From contig NZ_AP022613.1 of assembly GCF_010730195.1 (NCBI RefSeq), forward strand, positions 4,774,001-4,838,000: a stretch of DNA of 64,000 nucleotides. Reading direction: 5' to 3'. A program made the translations under genes and the position numbers. The notes beneath the pieces are model-generated. The model saw nothing but the letters and a program-made list of their open reading frames with translations, had not been told where the DNA came from and made no database searches. Shown one piece after another: positions 25,081-34,506 of this stretch. The DNA comes from Mycobacterium conspicuum (GTDB taxonomy: Bacteria > Actinomycetota > Actinomycetes > Mycobacteriales > Mycobacteriaceae). How positions within the stretch are numbered: position 1 is the stretch's first letter; the number at the start of each line of letters is the position of its first letter.

Positions 25081-26952
25081 TCAAGCCTTGACCACAATCT
25101 TGAAGATGAGGGTTTCGAGGGCACCGAAGGCGCCACGGCCGCTGATGTATAGCCGTTTGACGTCATATCCGGCGACGTCTTTCATAGTTTCGGCACCGAA
25201 GCGCGCGCGGGTTTGTCCGTCGATGATGGCGACGTCGGCGCCGAGTAGGGCGTGCCTGATGTGGTCACGTTCGTTGCCGGCGGCGGTGGCGACGAGTTCT
25301 CCGATGGTGCGTTCAACGCCGACGACCGGCACGGCGGAGCAAGTGACTCCGTGCTCGTCGAGGTGGCGGTTGAGCGCCTCAATGGTGGTGTCTGCGCCGA
25401 CAACGAGACTGAGATTACCGAGGTTGACGGATACGTTGGTGTTGTTGCCGGCGGTGAGCGCGGCACTCGGATCGACAGTGATGTTCCGAGTTAGGGCGTC
25501 ACGCACGGCAGTGCCGAAGGCACTGGTGTCGGGCTCGTCAGCGGACACATCGGGCAGCATGATGCCGGGGTTGAGCAGCCCGGCAGAATCGAAGACGTTC
25601 TTGATCGAGCGTTGTGCCGCAATTTCTACTGGGGTGAAGCGTTTGGTCATGAACGGGATCTTTTCGGTGCCGACGCCATGCTCACCGGTGATGGTGCCGC
25701 CCAGATCAAGTGCGGCTTCGATGATCTCGTTGTTTGCCGCTTCCAGCGCGGTTGCTGCCAGTGGATTGTCTTTGTCGTAGAACGTTGTGGGGTGTAGGTC
25801 GCCGTCGCCCGCGTGACCGCATACCGCGATGAAAAGGAGCCCGTCGGAATGGCGTTCGGCGATGGACTGAATGGCTTCTTGCATCTCGGGTATGCGGTCG
25901 CGGGGCACGGTGACGTCACCGATGAAGAAGCCTTTGCCGCTCTGCACCACTGAATTCGGGGCATTGAGGCGTCCGTACCACAATGCAACACGGTCTTTCT
26001 CGTCCTCAGCAACTCGGACCTCGGTCGCTCGCTCACCCAGCACCCGTTCCACGATGGCCTGATCTCGCGCCACATCCGCTGCGGTGCCGTCGACGTCGAT
26101 GAGCACGATCGAATCGGCGTCCAGCGGGTAGCCGGTGTCATAGAACTGTTGTAACCCGGCAATACCTGCCCGATCGAGCCACTCCACGGCAGCCGGCACC
26201 ACGCCGGTGGCGATGATCGCGGCGATGGTGTCAGCAGCCTCTCGCGCCGAGGCGAAAGCACCCATGAGGCTGTGCGTGACATCGGCGATCGGGCGCAGGG
26301 CAACGGTTGCCTCGGTGATGATTCCGAGCGTCCCTTCTGATCCGATGAGGACACCCAGTAGGTCCGGACCTTCGTCATCGGCACTAAAGGTGACTGTCGA
26401 TCCGTCGGGCAGGACAACGTTGACGCTCAGGACGTGGTTGTAGGTGACGCCATACTTCAGCGCGTGTGGCCCACCGGCATTCTCGATGATGTTCCCGCCG
26501 ACGGTTGCCAGGTGCGCCGAGACAGGATCGGGTGAGAAACACAACCCGTGCGGAGCCAGTGCAGTCTGCAAGTCGGAGTTCACGACTCCGGCTTCGACTC
26601 GTGCGCGGCGATTCACGACGTCGATATCGAGAATCCGATTCAGACCGGTCAGATCCAGGAGGACGCGGCCTCCGGCCGGCATCATCCCGCCTGAGCAGTT
26701 CGACGCACCGCCGCGTGGCACTAGCGCGACGCCGTGCTCGGAGGCCAGGCGCAGGATTGCGGCGATGTCGTCGCGACCGTGGGGGCGTAACAACAGGCCC
26801 GCTACTCCTCCGACACCCCAATAGTCGCGGCCACGTTCGGTAAGTACGCGCTCGTCGGTCGTGATGTCGCCGTGGGCAGCCGCCGCTGCGGCGAATCGTC
26901 CGATAGCAGCAGCACTGTCCGGAGTCAGAAGATGCTCAGTGTCAGTGGACAT
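25081..26952 (-). CDS. GlcD-GlcE-like fused FAD-linked 2-hydroxyacid oxidase/dehydrogenase
   Basis: Residues 1-466 form a GlcD/D-lactate dehydrogenase-type flavoprotein. It has a PCMH FAD domain (VALVPRGGASNCSGG, VGGNIIENAGGPHALKYG, LIGSEGTLGIITE), a C-terminal cap (CGHAGDGDLHPT, GEHGVGTEK) and NPGIMLP. The tail 467-623 is extra and resembles part of a second FAD domain as in GlcE (LVVGADTTIEALNRHLDEHG, then DVAGYDVKRLYISGRGAFG). Such enzymes oxidise 2-hydroxy acids to 2-oxo acids, so it could supply the 2-oxo acid for the decarboxylase. ATG 26952 is preferred; its gap to the tautomerase stop is one base, implying tight coupling. Confidence 0.88.
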   Translation of the reverse strand: MSTDTEHLLTPDSAAAIGRFAAAAAAHGDITTDERVLTERGRDYWGVGGVAGLLLRPHGRDDIAAILRLASEHGVALVPRGGASNCSGGMMPAGGRVLLDLTGLNRILDIDVVNRRARVEAGVVNSDLQTALAPHGLCFSPDPVSAHLATVGGNIIENAGGPHALKYGVTYNHVLSVNVVLPDGSTVTFSADDEGPDLLGVLIGSEGTLGIITEATVALRPIADVTHSLMGAFASAREAADTIAAIIATGVVPAAVEWLDRAGIAGLQQFYDTGYPLDADSIVLIDVDGTAADVARDQAIVERVLGERATEVRVAEDEKDRVALWYGRLNAPNSVVQSGKGFFIGDVTVPRDRIPEMQEAIQSIAERHSDGLLFIAVCGHAGDGDLHPTTFYDKDNPLAATALEAANNEIIEAALDLGGTITGEHGVGTEKIPFMTKRFTPVEIAAQRSIKNVFDSAGLLNPGIMLPDVSADEPDTSAFGTAVRDALTRNITVDPSAALTAGNNTNVSVNLGNLSLVVGADTTIEALNRHLDEHGVTCSAVPVVGVERTIGELVATAAGNERDHIRHALLGADVAIIDGQTRARFGAETMKDVAGYDVKRLYISGRGAFGALETLIFKIVVKA

Positions 26953-26953
26953 T

Positions 26954-27373
26954 TCAATCCGCTTCCTGTCCCTGCACCGCGGTCTCTCGCAGCCACGCTT
27001 CTTCTTCGCCTGGCGCCGGCAGCACCCGTCCACCTTCGATGGCCAGATGTGCCGGGCTGTTCTGAATGACGACGAGGATCCGCTTGGCGGGGATGCCTGT
27101 GACGCGGGATGCGGCTGCGGCGACTTCGGCGACCAGTTGGCTGCTTTGGGCTTCCGGATGTCCAGTGCGAACCCAACCGTTGATCAGCAGCGGTTGTGCG
27201 GGTTGCCCGTCAGTGTAAACGGCGTCGGCGGGCAGTTCGTGGAACACGACGTTCACGTATGCGCCGGGTACGTGATTGATCATCGAATGGATCCTGGTCA
27301 CTTCCGCGGCCAGATCGGCTTTGGTGTCGGCGCTCAGCATTGACTGCACCGTGGTGCACGTGTAGACCGGCAT
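26954..27373 (-). CDS. cis-CaaD-type tautomerase superfamily protein
   Basis: The 139-residue protein starts MPVYTC, giving the N-terminal proline that is the catalytic base/acid in 4-oxalocrotonate tautomerase-superfamily enzymes. Compared with cis-3-chloroacrylate dehalogenase and its relative Cg10062, a His near position 29 (RIHSMINHVPGAYVNV), an Arg (NGWVRTG) and a late Glu (AIEGGRVLPAPGE) are conserved. The second dehalogenase Arg and the Tyr are not obvious, so dehalogenation is uncertain and keto-enol tautomerisation or hydration is as likely. It lies three bases after the decarboxylase stop and one base before the flavoprotein ATG. Confidence 0.85.
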   Translation of the reverse strand: MPVYTCTTVQSMLSADTKADLAAEVTRIHSMINHVPGAYVNVVFHELPADAVYTDGQPAQPLLINGWVRTGHPEAQSSQLVAEVAAAASRVTGIPAKRILVVIQNSPAHLAIEGGRVLPAPGEEEAWLRETAVQGQEAD

Positions 27374-27376
27374 CGC

Positions 27377-28993
27377 TTAGCCCAGAGCCGGCAGGTGTGA
27401 CTGGGTGGGCACGACGAGTACGGTGGGCCCGTCGGCCTCCAGGGCAGCCTTGAACTCCTGGGCGAGTTCTTCTGTACTTGCCACATTGGCCGTCCTGCAG
27501 CCGAAACCGGTTGCCAGTGAGGCAATGTCAAGATCCGGCAAATCGAGGCCCGGGACGTTAGGGGTCTCCTCGAGAAGCGCGAAGGATTTCAACACGCAGT
27601 ACTCGCCGTTGCGCTGGACCACGAACACGATCGGAAGTTTGTGCTGCGCCGCGGTCCAGATTGCCTGGATGGAGTACTGGAACGAACCGTCGCCTATCGA
27701 GGCGACAATGGTCCGCGTCACGCCGCGGGCGCGGTCACCGAGCGCAATACCCACCGCCGCCGGGACACCCCAGCCGATACCTCCGCTTCCGGTGGCGAAG
27801 AAGCTGCCCGGGCGCCGGGTGGGCCACCACTGGATGAGATCCGCCAAGGTGGAGGTGGACTCCATGACGACCGCTGCGTCATCCGGTTTGACCGAGCTCA
27901 GCACCGCATAGACATCGTTGGGCAGCAGCGGCGCGGATCCCACGGGCAACTCGCCGCTGAAATCCCGGCTTAATCCCGGCGGGGCGTGCCGGTCGGCAGG
28001 CACCTCCACCAACTCCAGGAGCTGCTCCAGGACAGCGTTCATGTCGCCGACCAGGCTGTCGCCCACCGGCGCGACCGCGGCGAGGTGGGGATCGACGGTG
28101 ATCTGCAGCAGTCCGGTTCCTTCGGGCAGGTAGTCGCCCGCGACGAAGGGGTAGTAACTGAATACCTGTGCCCCGATGACGATGACCAGGTCGAATCCCT
28201 TTACGGCCTGGCTGATGCCGGCGATCGTCAGTGGCAGTGGGCCCGCGTAGAGGGGGTGATCTTCCGGAAACGAGCACCTGGGTGCCAAGGGGCCGCTGCG
28301 CACCGGCGCGCGCAGCTTTTCCGCGAAGGCGACACCGGCGTCCCAGGCGCCGGCGCGATCAACCTCGGGCCCGAGCACCAACAGTGGTCGCTCCGCCCGG
28401 CTGATCCGTGCAGCGAACTCACGCAAACGCTGGGCATCCGGTTGCACACGGTGGCTGACCGTCCGGACCACGGCCGGTCCAAGGGCTGGCTTGTTCCAGT
28501 CGTCCAACGGGATGGAAAGGAACACGGGACCAGCCGGCGGTTGCGTCGCCACCGCGTAGGCCCGCATGAAGGCGGCTGGTACATCCTCGGCGCGCGCGGG
28601 TTCGTAAGCCCATTTCACCCACGGCTGCGGCATGACCGTCGCGTCGGGGTTGTTCAAGTAAGGGTCACACAGAGACATCTCGCGGGTCTGCTGGCCAGCG
28701 GTGACGATCAACGGCGTGTTCGCGCGGTAGGCGGCCACCAGGCTGCCCATCGCATTGCCGGTACCGGCTGCAGTATGAAGATTGACTAAAGCGGGGGTGC
28801 CAGTGGACTGTGCGAAGCCGTCGGCCATCGCCAGTACCGAGGCTTCCTGCAGCCCCAGGATGTAGGTGAAGTCGTCTGGGAAATTCTGCAGGAACGTCTG
28901 CTCGGTGGAGCCCGGATTGCCGAACACCGTGGTCAACCCCAGTGTGCGGAGCAGGTCATAGGTGACCTCGTGGATAGACTTCATTTCGGCCAT
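27377..28993 (-). CDS. Thiamine-diphosphate-dependent decarboxylase, benzoylformate decarboxylase-like
   Basis: The 538-residue enzyme has three ThDP domains. The N-terminal active site matches benzoylformate decarboxylase: Ser29 in FGNPGSTEQ, Glu50 in LQEASVLAMADG and His73 in NLHTAAGTGNAMG. The C-terminal cofactor motif is IGDGSFQYS...VVQRN. In the middle domain, where benzoylformate decarboxylase has RYHQYDPG with a catalytic His, this protein reads SYYPFVAGD, so that His is replaced. The expected reaction is decarboxylation of an aryl or alkyl 2-oxo acid. ATG 28993 is chosen because gaaagg lies eight bases upstream. It is the first gene of the operon, divergent from the LuxR-type regulator. 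Confidence 0.9.
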   Translation of the reverse strand: MAEMKSIHEVTYDLLRTLGLTTVFGNPGSTEQTFLQNFPDDFTYILGLQEASVLAMADGFAQSTGTPALVNLHTAAGTGNAMGSLVAAYRANTPLIVTAGQQTREMSLCDPYLNNPDATVMPQPWVKWAYEPARAEDVPAAFMRAYAVATQPPAGPVFLSIPLDDWNKPALGPAVVRTVSHRVQPDAQRLREFAARISRAERPLLVLGPEVDRAGAWDAGVAFAEKLRAPVRSGPLAPRCSFPEDHPLYAGPLPLTIAGISQAVKGFDLVIVIGAQVFSYYPFVAGDYLPEGTGLLQITVDPHLAAVAPVGDSLVGDMNAVLEQLLELVEVPADRHAPPGLSRDFSGELPVGSAPLLPNDVYAVLSSVKPDDAAVVMESTSTLADLIQWWPTRRPGSFFATGSGGIGWGVPAAVGIALGDRARGVTRTIVASIGDGSFQYSIQAIWTAAQHKLPIVFVVQRNGEYCVLKSFALLEETPNVPGLDLPDLDIASLATGFGCRTANVASTEELAQEFKAALEADGPTVLVVPTQSHLPALG

Positions 28994-29164
28994 CTTTCGC
29001 ACCTTTCGGCATGTCTGCGGACTCGCTGCGCAAATCACACCTCATTGCGAGTGATGCTCACCCCGTATAAACCACGGGTCGATGAACACCCGGGACTATG
29101 CGGACGGTGCAGCGCTACGGGCACTTCGAATGACGTGGGCGGGATGCCGTGTCAAGATCACCGC

Positions 29165-31912
29165 ATGATCGGCGGCTTGGGACGCGACACGCTGGTGGGG
29201 CGGCGCGCTGAGCAACTCAAGCTGACCGAATTGGTTGACCGAGTCCGCGGCGGCGGCAGTGCCGTTCTGGTCCTTCGGGGTGAGGCGGGGATCGGCAAGA
29301 CCGCGTTACTTCTGGACGTCCGTGATCAAGCCGCAGACGTGCGCGTCATAACCCTCAGCGGTGCCGAATCAGAACTGGAGCTCACATACGCCGGTATTCA
29401 GCAGCTCTGTTCCCCATTGCTGGGTCATATCGACCGATTGCCCGAACCTCAGAAGAACGCGCTGCGGGTGGCACTCGGACTCCGTGACGGTGCGGCACCG
29501 GACCGCCTGCTGGTGGGTTTGGCGGTGCTATCGCTGATCTCCGATGCCGCGGCCGAGCGGCCCACAATCTGCATCATCGACGACGCCCAGTGGGTTGATC
29601 ACGCCTCACTGCAAGCGCTGGTGTTCGCCGCGCGACGCCTGTCGGCTGAGCCGGTGATGATGATCTTCGCGGCCCGCAGCGTCCACGGCCAGCCAGAGCT
29701 CTCTGCCTTGCCCGAACTGCACCTTGCCGGCCTCTGCGATACCGACGCCCGCGCCTTGCTCTCCACGATTCTGCCGACTCGACTCGACGAATCCGTCCGC
29801 GAGAACATTCTCGCCGAGGCGGACGGGAATCCGCTGGCGTTGCTCGAACTGAGTCGTGCGCTGCCCCCGTCCCGGCTTGCCGGTGGGTACGGACTGGCAT
29901 CCGCTAAACCGCTGGAGACACGAATCGAACAGACCTACGGTCGGCGGCTGGCCGAACTACCGTCACAAACCCGCACCCTGCTGCTGATCGCGGCAGCAGA
30001 ACCGACCGGCGAACCCACGTGGTTGTGGGCGGCCGCAGGGCGACTGGGGATCGGCGCGGACGCCGGTATACCGGCGGAGCAGAGCGGCTTGGTGACCGTG
30101 GATACGCGAATGCGATTCAGACACCCTTTGGTCCGATCAGCGGTCTACGGCGGCGCTGACTCGTCGGAGCGTCGACAAGTCCACGCTGCTCTGGCTGAAG
30201 TGATCCCCGGGGCTGTCGCGCAGGAGCACCGCGTCTGGCACCGTGCCCACGCCGCGGACGGACCCGACGAGGCGGTCGCCAGGGACCTCGCACGGTCGGC
30301 CGAGCAGGCCAGCCGCCGTGGGGGAACGGCCGCGGCGGCTGCCTTCTTGGCGCATGCCGCCGAGCTCACACCCGATCCTGTCCGGCGAGCTGAGCGCGCA
30401 CTCGCCGCCGCACTATCCAAATTGGACGCGGGCGATCCCGCCGCCGCGGCGCGGATACTAGCGGCCGTACCCGGCACTGAGAGCGAACTATTCAGTGCAC
30501 GAGTAGATCTGGTGCGGGCCAAGATCGCGTTCGCTGCGCGGCGAGGCCGAGACGCACCTCCACTTCTGCTGACTGCAGCTGAGAAACTGCGCCCGATCGA
30601 CGCGGCACTCGCACGTGATGCCTATCTCGAGGCTCTGGTAGCCGCGATGATCGTCGGCCGACTTCACGCGGATCCTGCAGGGTCTGCGGACGCCATTGCT
30701 GCCGCAGCGCGACAGCTCCCACCTCCGAGCGAGCCGGCTAGCGCTGACCTTCTTCTCGACGGACTTGTCGTCCGGCTCACCAAGGGTCACGCCGCCGCCG
30801 CTCCACTGTTGGGGGGCGCCATAAGTAAGTACCTGGCGGAAGACGCAGCCGGAACCGCGGATCCTCGGTCGCACGACATCACGCTACGCGTCCTACTCGA
30901 CCTGTTCGATCAAGACACCTACAACTATCTCAACGCTCGACAGCTTGAATTACTTCGTAACGCAGGTGAATTGACCGTCCTACCCGCCGCTCTCACAACC
31001 TATGCCGGATCTTGCGTCACCGCTGGCGACTTCGCGCAGGCCCAGGATCTGCTCGAACAGTCCGACGCGATCTCCGCCGCTACAGGGGCGCCTCCCCATA
31101 ACTCCATCAAAACCTACCTCGCCGCATGTCGCGGACAAGAGCAACTTGCCAGACAACTCGCTCAGACAACGATTTCAGAGGCGAGCGAACGCGGCGAAGG
31201 CAGCGAAATCACCGTCGTTCTGTTCGCTTTGGCCGTACTGCACAACGGACTTGCACAGTACGACGAGGCCTTCACCGCGTGCGCAACGGCCTTGGAATAC
31301 GACGACGTCGGGATGTACGGCCATCTGCTCAACGAGATGGTCGAGGCTGCAGCCAGGTCAGGCGAGGCGCACGCCGCTGCGGCGGCAGCTGCACAGTTGA
31401 TGGATCGAGCCGAAGCAACCGATACCGCAACGGCGCGGGGTTATGCAGCACGCGCGAAGGCGTTGACGAGCGTGGGCAACGCAGCAGAGCAGCAATATCG
31501 CTTAGCCATAAGCGAACTGGATGGTTCGCCTCTCAAGGTGCTGACCGCGCGCACCCATCTGCTTTTCGGCGAATGGCTACGACGCGAGAACCGTCGCGCC
31601 GAAGCACGCACTGAACTACGCACCGCTCTAGAGATGTTTTTGCAGATGGGTGCCGACGGCTTCACCGAACGCAACCGCCGCGAACTCACGGCCGCAGGCG
31701 AGCCCCTCGAACAACGTCGGCCTGACACGTCGACCGCAACACTGACGACTCAAGAAAGCTACATTGCTCGGCTAGCCGGCGACGGCTACACCAACGCCGA
31801 GATTGCCAGCCACCTGTTCATCAGTCCGCGCACAGTGGAATGGCATATGAGCAAGATCTTCGCCAAACTCGGAGTGTCCTCTCGGCGCGAGCTGAGACGG
31901 CATCGGAGGTGA
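29165..31912 (+). CDS. LAL-type LuxR family transcriptional regulator with AAA ATPase domain
   Basis: Large ATP-binding LuxR regulator, 915 residues. Walker A is GEAGIGKT (39-46) and Walker B TICIIDDAQWVD (about 134-145). A long helical, TPR-like middle follows, and a C-terminal LuxR helix-turn-helix closes the protein (YIARLAGDGYTNAEIASHLFISPRTVEWHMSKIFAKLGVSSRREL). Such proteins usually activate nearby operons in response to a small ligand. It diverges from the decarboxylase operon over a 171-bp gap, so it is the probable activator of that operon. ATG 29165 gives MIGGLGRDTLVGRRAE, the usual start of the family; the frame is open upstream into the decarboxylase gene. Confidence 0.92.
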   Translation: MIGGLGRDTLVGRRAEQLKLTELVDRVRGGGSAVLVLRGEAGIGKTALLLDVRDQAADVRVITLSGAESELELTYAGIQQLCSPLLGHIDRLPEPQKNALRVALGLRDGAAPDRLLVGLAVLSLISDAAAERPTICIIDDAQWVDHASLQALVFAARRLSAEPVMMIFAARSVHGQPELSALPELHLAGLCDTDARALLSTILPTRLDESVRENILAEADGNPLALLELSRALPPSRLAGGYGLASAKPLETRIEQTYGRRLAELPSQTRTLLLIAAAEPTGEPTWLWAAAGRLGIGADAGIPAEQSGLVTVDTRMRFRHPLVRSAVYGGADSSERRQVHAALAEVIPGAVAQEHRVWHRAHAADGPDEAVARDLARSAEQASRRGGTAAAAAFLAHAAELTPDPVRRAERALAAALSKLDAGDPAAAARILAAVPGTESELFSARVDLVRAKIAFAARRGRDAPPLLLTAAEKLRPIDAALARDAYLEALVAAMIVGRLHADPAGSADAIAAAARQLPPPSEPASADLLLDGLVVRLTKGHAAAAPLLGGAISKYLAEDAAGTADPRSHDITLRVLLDLFDQDTYNYLNARQLELLRNAGELTVLPAALTTYAGSCVTAGDFAQAQDLLEQSDAISAATGAPPHNSIKTYLAACRGQEQLARQLAQTTISEASERGEGSEITVVLFALAVLHNGLAQYDEAFTACATALEYDDVGMYGHLLNEMVEAAARSGEAHAAAAAAAQLMDRAEATDTATARGYAARAKALTSVGNAAEQQYRLAISELDGSPLKVLTARTHLLFGEWLRRENRRAEARTELRTALEMFLQMGADGFTERNRRELTAAGEPLEQRRPDTSTATLTTQESYIARLAGDGYTNAEIASHLFISPRTVEWHMSKIFAKLGVSSRRELRRHRR

Positions 31913-31975
31913 CGAACCGGCGTAGAAGACAGTCTGCCTGGACGCCATAGGAGAGGGCCGACGGGGCAGGGCCGT

Positions 31976-34189
31976 TCACGTCGGAGGGATCCGATCCGTC
32001 CTGTTTGCAGTTCGAGCACTGAGGTAGTGGCTCCAGTCGCGTTGCGCAATCCGGCACCAGCGACTCGCGGTATTGATGTGGAGCCCAAGCAGTTCAGCAA
32101 GAACGGGTGCCGGTAGATCCTGGGCCAAGGTCAACAAGGCGCCATTGCGGTTGACTCTGACGTGCACTCCGGCCTCGTTGACCCTTTTCGTAAGCGGCTT
32201 TGGTGAAAGATGCGAACCGATACGCTTAGTGCTCGGAAAGAGGTACTGGGGTGTGCCCGATTTGGACGGCGGCGAACTGAGAGCCAGTTCGTGAAGGAGA
32301 ATCGCCAAAGTGGGCGGCACAAGGACTGGATGCGATGAAAGCGCAAGGAAAGTCTTATCTTTCACGGTAGTCAGCTCTGCAACCGTTAGGCTGCAAACGC
32401 TGCTGACTGTGACGCCGTACAGAAGTACCAGCAGACCGGCAACCCTGACGTCAGTGGGCAAGGGACATGACCTGCTGAGCAGAGTTCGTATGGTGTCGAC
32501 CTGTTGTTGTGGGTCCGGAAACTCAGTTGGTTCAGATCTGCGACGGTATCGAATCTCGAGTTTGTCGATGCCGCGTTGAGCGTTGAGCCATGTGACGAAC
32601 GCGACCATTGCAGCAGCTTTTCCGTTATTGGCGTTCACGAGCCAGGTCTCTAACAGCGGTTGCGAGAGATCTTGCAGCGAAACTTGTTGCACATCAAGCC
32701 ATTCCAGAAAACCAGCTGCCGTGACGATCTTGAACTTGTCGAGATCGGCGCTTGCGGTGGAATATGTGCGGCGGATCGCGCGCCGGCGCGCCCTACGCAG
32801 CACACTCCACTGCGCGTACGGACCCATCACCGTGGCATGGTGTATCGGCAAGGACCTAAGCAACGTATCGAGCCAGGGTTCAATACGTTCGAGCGGTTCA
32901 AGCCGTTCTGGAAGCACGCCCGAGTAGACCAGTAGATGTCTCAAGTGGTGCAGTGAGGCTGAGGGCGGCAGCTCGTCAAGATCGGCATGGGTCGGCGGTC
33001 GGCCGAGCGAAGCGAGATAACGGAGCTGCGCACCGGTCGCTGGCCGAGACATCCATCGGATGGATGACCGTGCGCTCTTTTCAACCGAGAGTGTTTCCAC
33101 GAATGGCAACAAATCAGGATGCACACCGTCCGGCCCCGAAAGCAGTTCACGCGCCTGCCTGCGAGCCGAACATCGAACGCACGTACCACTGTAATACTGC
33201 AGGCCCGCTTCACCGCAATCGACGCATACATAGTCCACTCGCACGCCAGCACATGGCCCGCAGATACGAAGGCCGGCCGATGTCCGACCGATCAGCACCT
33301 TGTTGGCCCCACATTGAGCACATGCCGCCGGATTCGCCATGACCCTCAGGTGGCACCTTCGACACACCGGCCCCACCGGCCAAATGGCCTTCGCCGGGCG
33401 AAGCTGAGCGCAGTGCCAGCACGGATGCTTGGGCTCGACGCGGCATCGACGGCAACGATCCTCCCCTTCTCCGCGACCTCTGATCACAATGATGGATTCG
33501 ACTCCGCAGATACCACAGGGCCGTCGCGGATGCTGGTACCGCTGATAACACCGCTGGCACAGGTACTCTCCGCGCTTTCCGACCTTCGCCTGCGCCAACG
33601 TGCCGCACCGACTGCACACGCGTTCAGGCCGTGGATTGCACGCCCAACACAGCGATCGCCCCTGCTCGTCGCGGGTGCTCGGCGGACGCTGCTTACCGCA
33701 TCCTGCACAGTCTTCCGACTTCTCGTCGTTGTAGCAGCGTCGGCAGATTGTGCCTTCCAGACGTCTGGCTGTCGGGTACCCCGCGAGGCCGCATCGCGCA
33801 CACGTCGTCAAACGTTCGCGCGTCAAACACCATTCACAACACCGACCCTCGGGGGCGAGCCTGGGAAGCTCAAGTCCGGACTCGCCGCACCTGGCACAGC
33901 TCGGCCGAACCACCTGATGGCCGGCGGAATGCATCGTTGCCGCCAGTCGGACCAGAACGCGGGGGCAGTGTGCATCGGGTGAGTTGAGGGCATCGGGATG
34001 CTCAGTGAGGTATTCATCGAGCACTCGTGCACCCTGCGGGCTCCATGCGTGCGAATTCTTCAGAAGCTGAGTGAGGTACTCGTCGGTGGCCTGACCGATG
34101 TGACCGCGCAGATGTTCCAGCAGACGTGATCTGACATCGACCATGGTATCGGCGTACTTCCGCCGTATGCGTGGCCGAGCAGACATCAC
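31976..34189 (-). CDS. Zinc-ribbon array protein with degenerate tyrosine-recombinase-like domain
   Basis: The 737-residue protein has three parts. Residues 1-95 are helical and unassigned. Residues 98-340 hold sixteen CxxC pairs (98/101, 118/121, 130/133, 149/152, 161/164, 181/184, 192/195, 211/214, 225/228, 246/249, 257/260, 276/279, 290/293, 310/313, 322/325, 337/340), enough for eight zinc ribbons. From about 430 it resembles a phage-integrase fold, but the box I Arg is replaced (YGVTVSSV), HxLRH reads as VRVNRN, and the nucleophile Tyr position is Trp (TASRW). It is therefore probably a DNA-binding partner, not a recombinase. GTG 34189 overlaps the XRE stop by four bases. I know no named family. 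Confidence 0.8.
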   Translation of the reverse strand: MMSARPRIRRKYADTMVDVRSRLLEHLRGHIGQATDEYLTQLLKNSHAWSPQGARVLDEYLTEHPDALNSPDAHCPRVLVRLAATMHSAGHQVVRPSCARCGESGLELPRLAPEGRCCEWCLTRERLTTCARCGLAGYPTARRLEGTICRRCYNDEKSEDCAGCGKQRPPSTRDEQGRSLCWACNPRPERVCSRCGTLAQAKVGKRGEYLCQRCYQRYQHPRRPCGICGVESIIVIRGRGEGEDRCRRCRVEPKHPCWHCAQLRPAKAIWPVGPVCRRCHLRVMANPAACAQCGANKVLIGRTSAGLRICGPCAGVRVDYVCVDCGEAGLQYYSGTCVRCSARRQARELLSGPDGVHPDLLPFVETLSVEKSARSSIRWMSRPATGAQLRYLASLGRPPTHADLDELPPSASLHHLRHLLVYSGVLPERLEPLERIEPWLDTLLRSLPIHHATVMGPYAQWSVLRRARRRAIRRTYSTASADLDKFKIVTAAGFLEWLDVQQVSLQDLSQPLLETWLVNANNGKAAAMVAFVTWLNAQRGIDKLEIRYRRRSEPTEFPDPQQQVDTIRTLLSRSCPLPTDVRVAGLLVLLYGVTVSSVCSLTVAELTTVKDKTFLALSSHPVLVPPTLAILLHELALSSPPSKSGTPQYLFPSTKRIGSHLSPKPLTKRVNEAGVHVRVNRNGALLTLAQDLPAPVLAELLGLHINTASRWCRIAQRDWSHYLSARTANRTDRIPPT

Positions 34190-34506
34190 AGTGGTTCCGG
34201 TCGCCGAATGCTGGTCCGCCTTACCGCGGGCTTGCCCGACTTCTCCCCGGCGGCTTTGCGTTCCTGACGGTTGACAACCTTCGGTTCGATAAGGTCATTC
34301 GGCGTGCATTCGAGGATGTCGCACAGCGCCACCAGAACATCCATGCTCATCCGCTGCGGAGGATGAGTTGCCATTCGGTAGACCTGTTCGCGCGACAGCG
34401 CGACACCCCGCTCAGCCAACAGCGGAACGAGGTCGGAGGTATGAAACAGGTTGCGTTCCGCCATTTTTCGACGCAGATGCCATTCGTAGCTCATCTTCTT
34501 GTTCAC
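34186..34506 (-). CDS. Small XRE/Cro-type helix-turn-helix regulator
   Basis: The 106-residue protein has a Cro/C1-type HTH at about residues 20-75: SDLVPLLAERGVALSREQVYRM, then SMDVLVALCDILECTPNDLIEP. A basic C-terminal tail follows. GTG 34506 overlaps the recombinase stop (GTGA), and its own stop overlaps the next GTG in the same way, so the three genes are translationally coupled. A likely role is control of the recombinase operon, possibly through the palindrome at 35637-35649; this is inference. Confidence 0.88.
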   Translation of the reverse strand: MNKKMSYEWHLRRKMAERNLFHTSDLVPLLAERGVALSREQVYRMATHPPQRMSMDVLVALCDILECTPNDLIEPKVVNRQERKAAGEKSGKPAVRRTSIRRPEPL

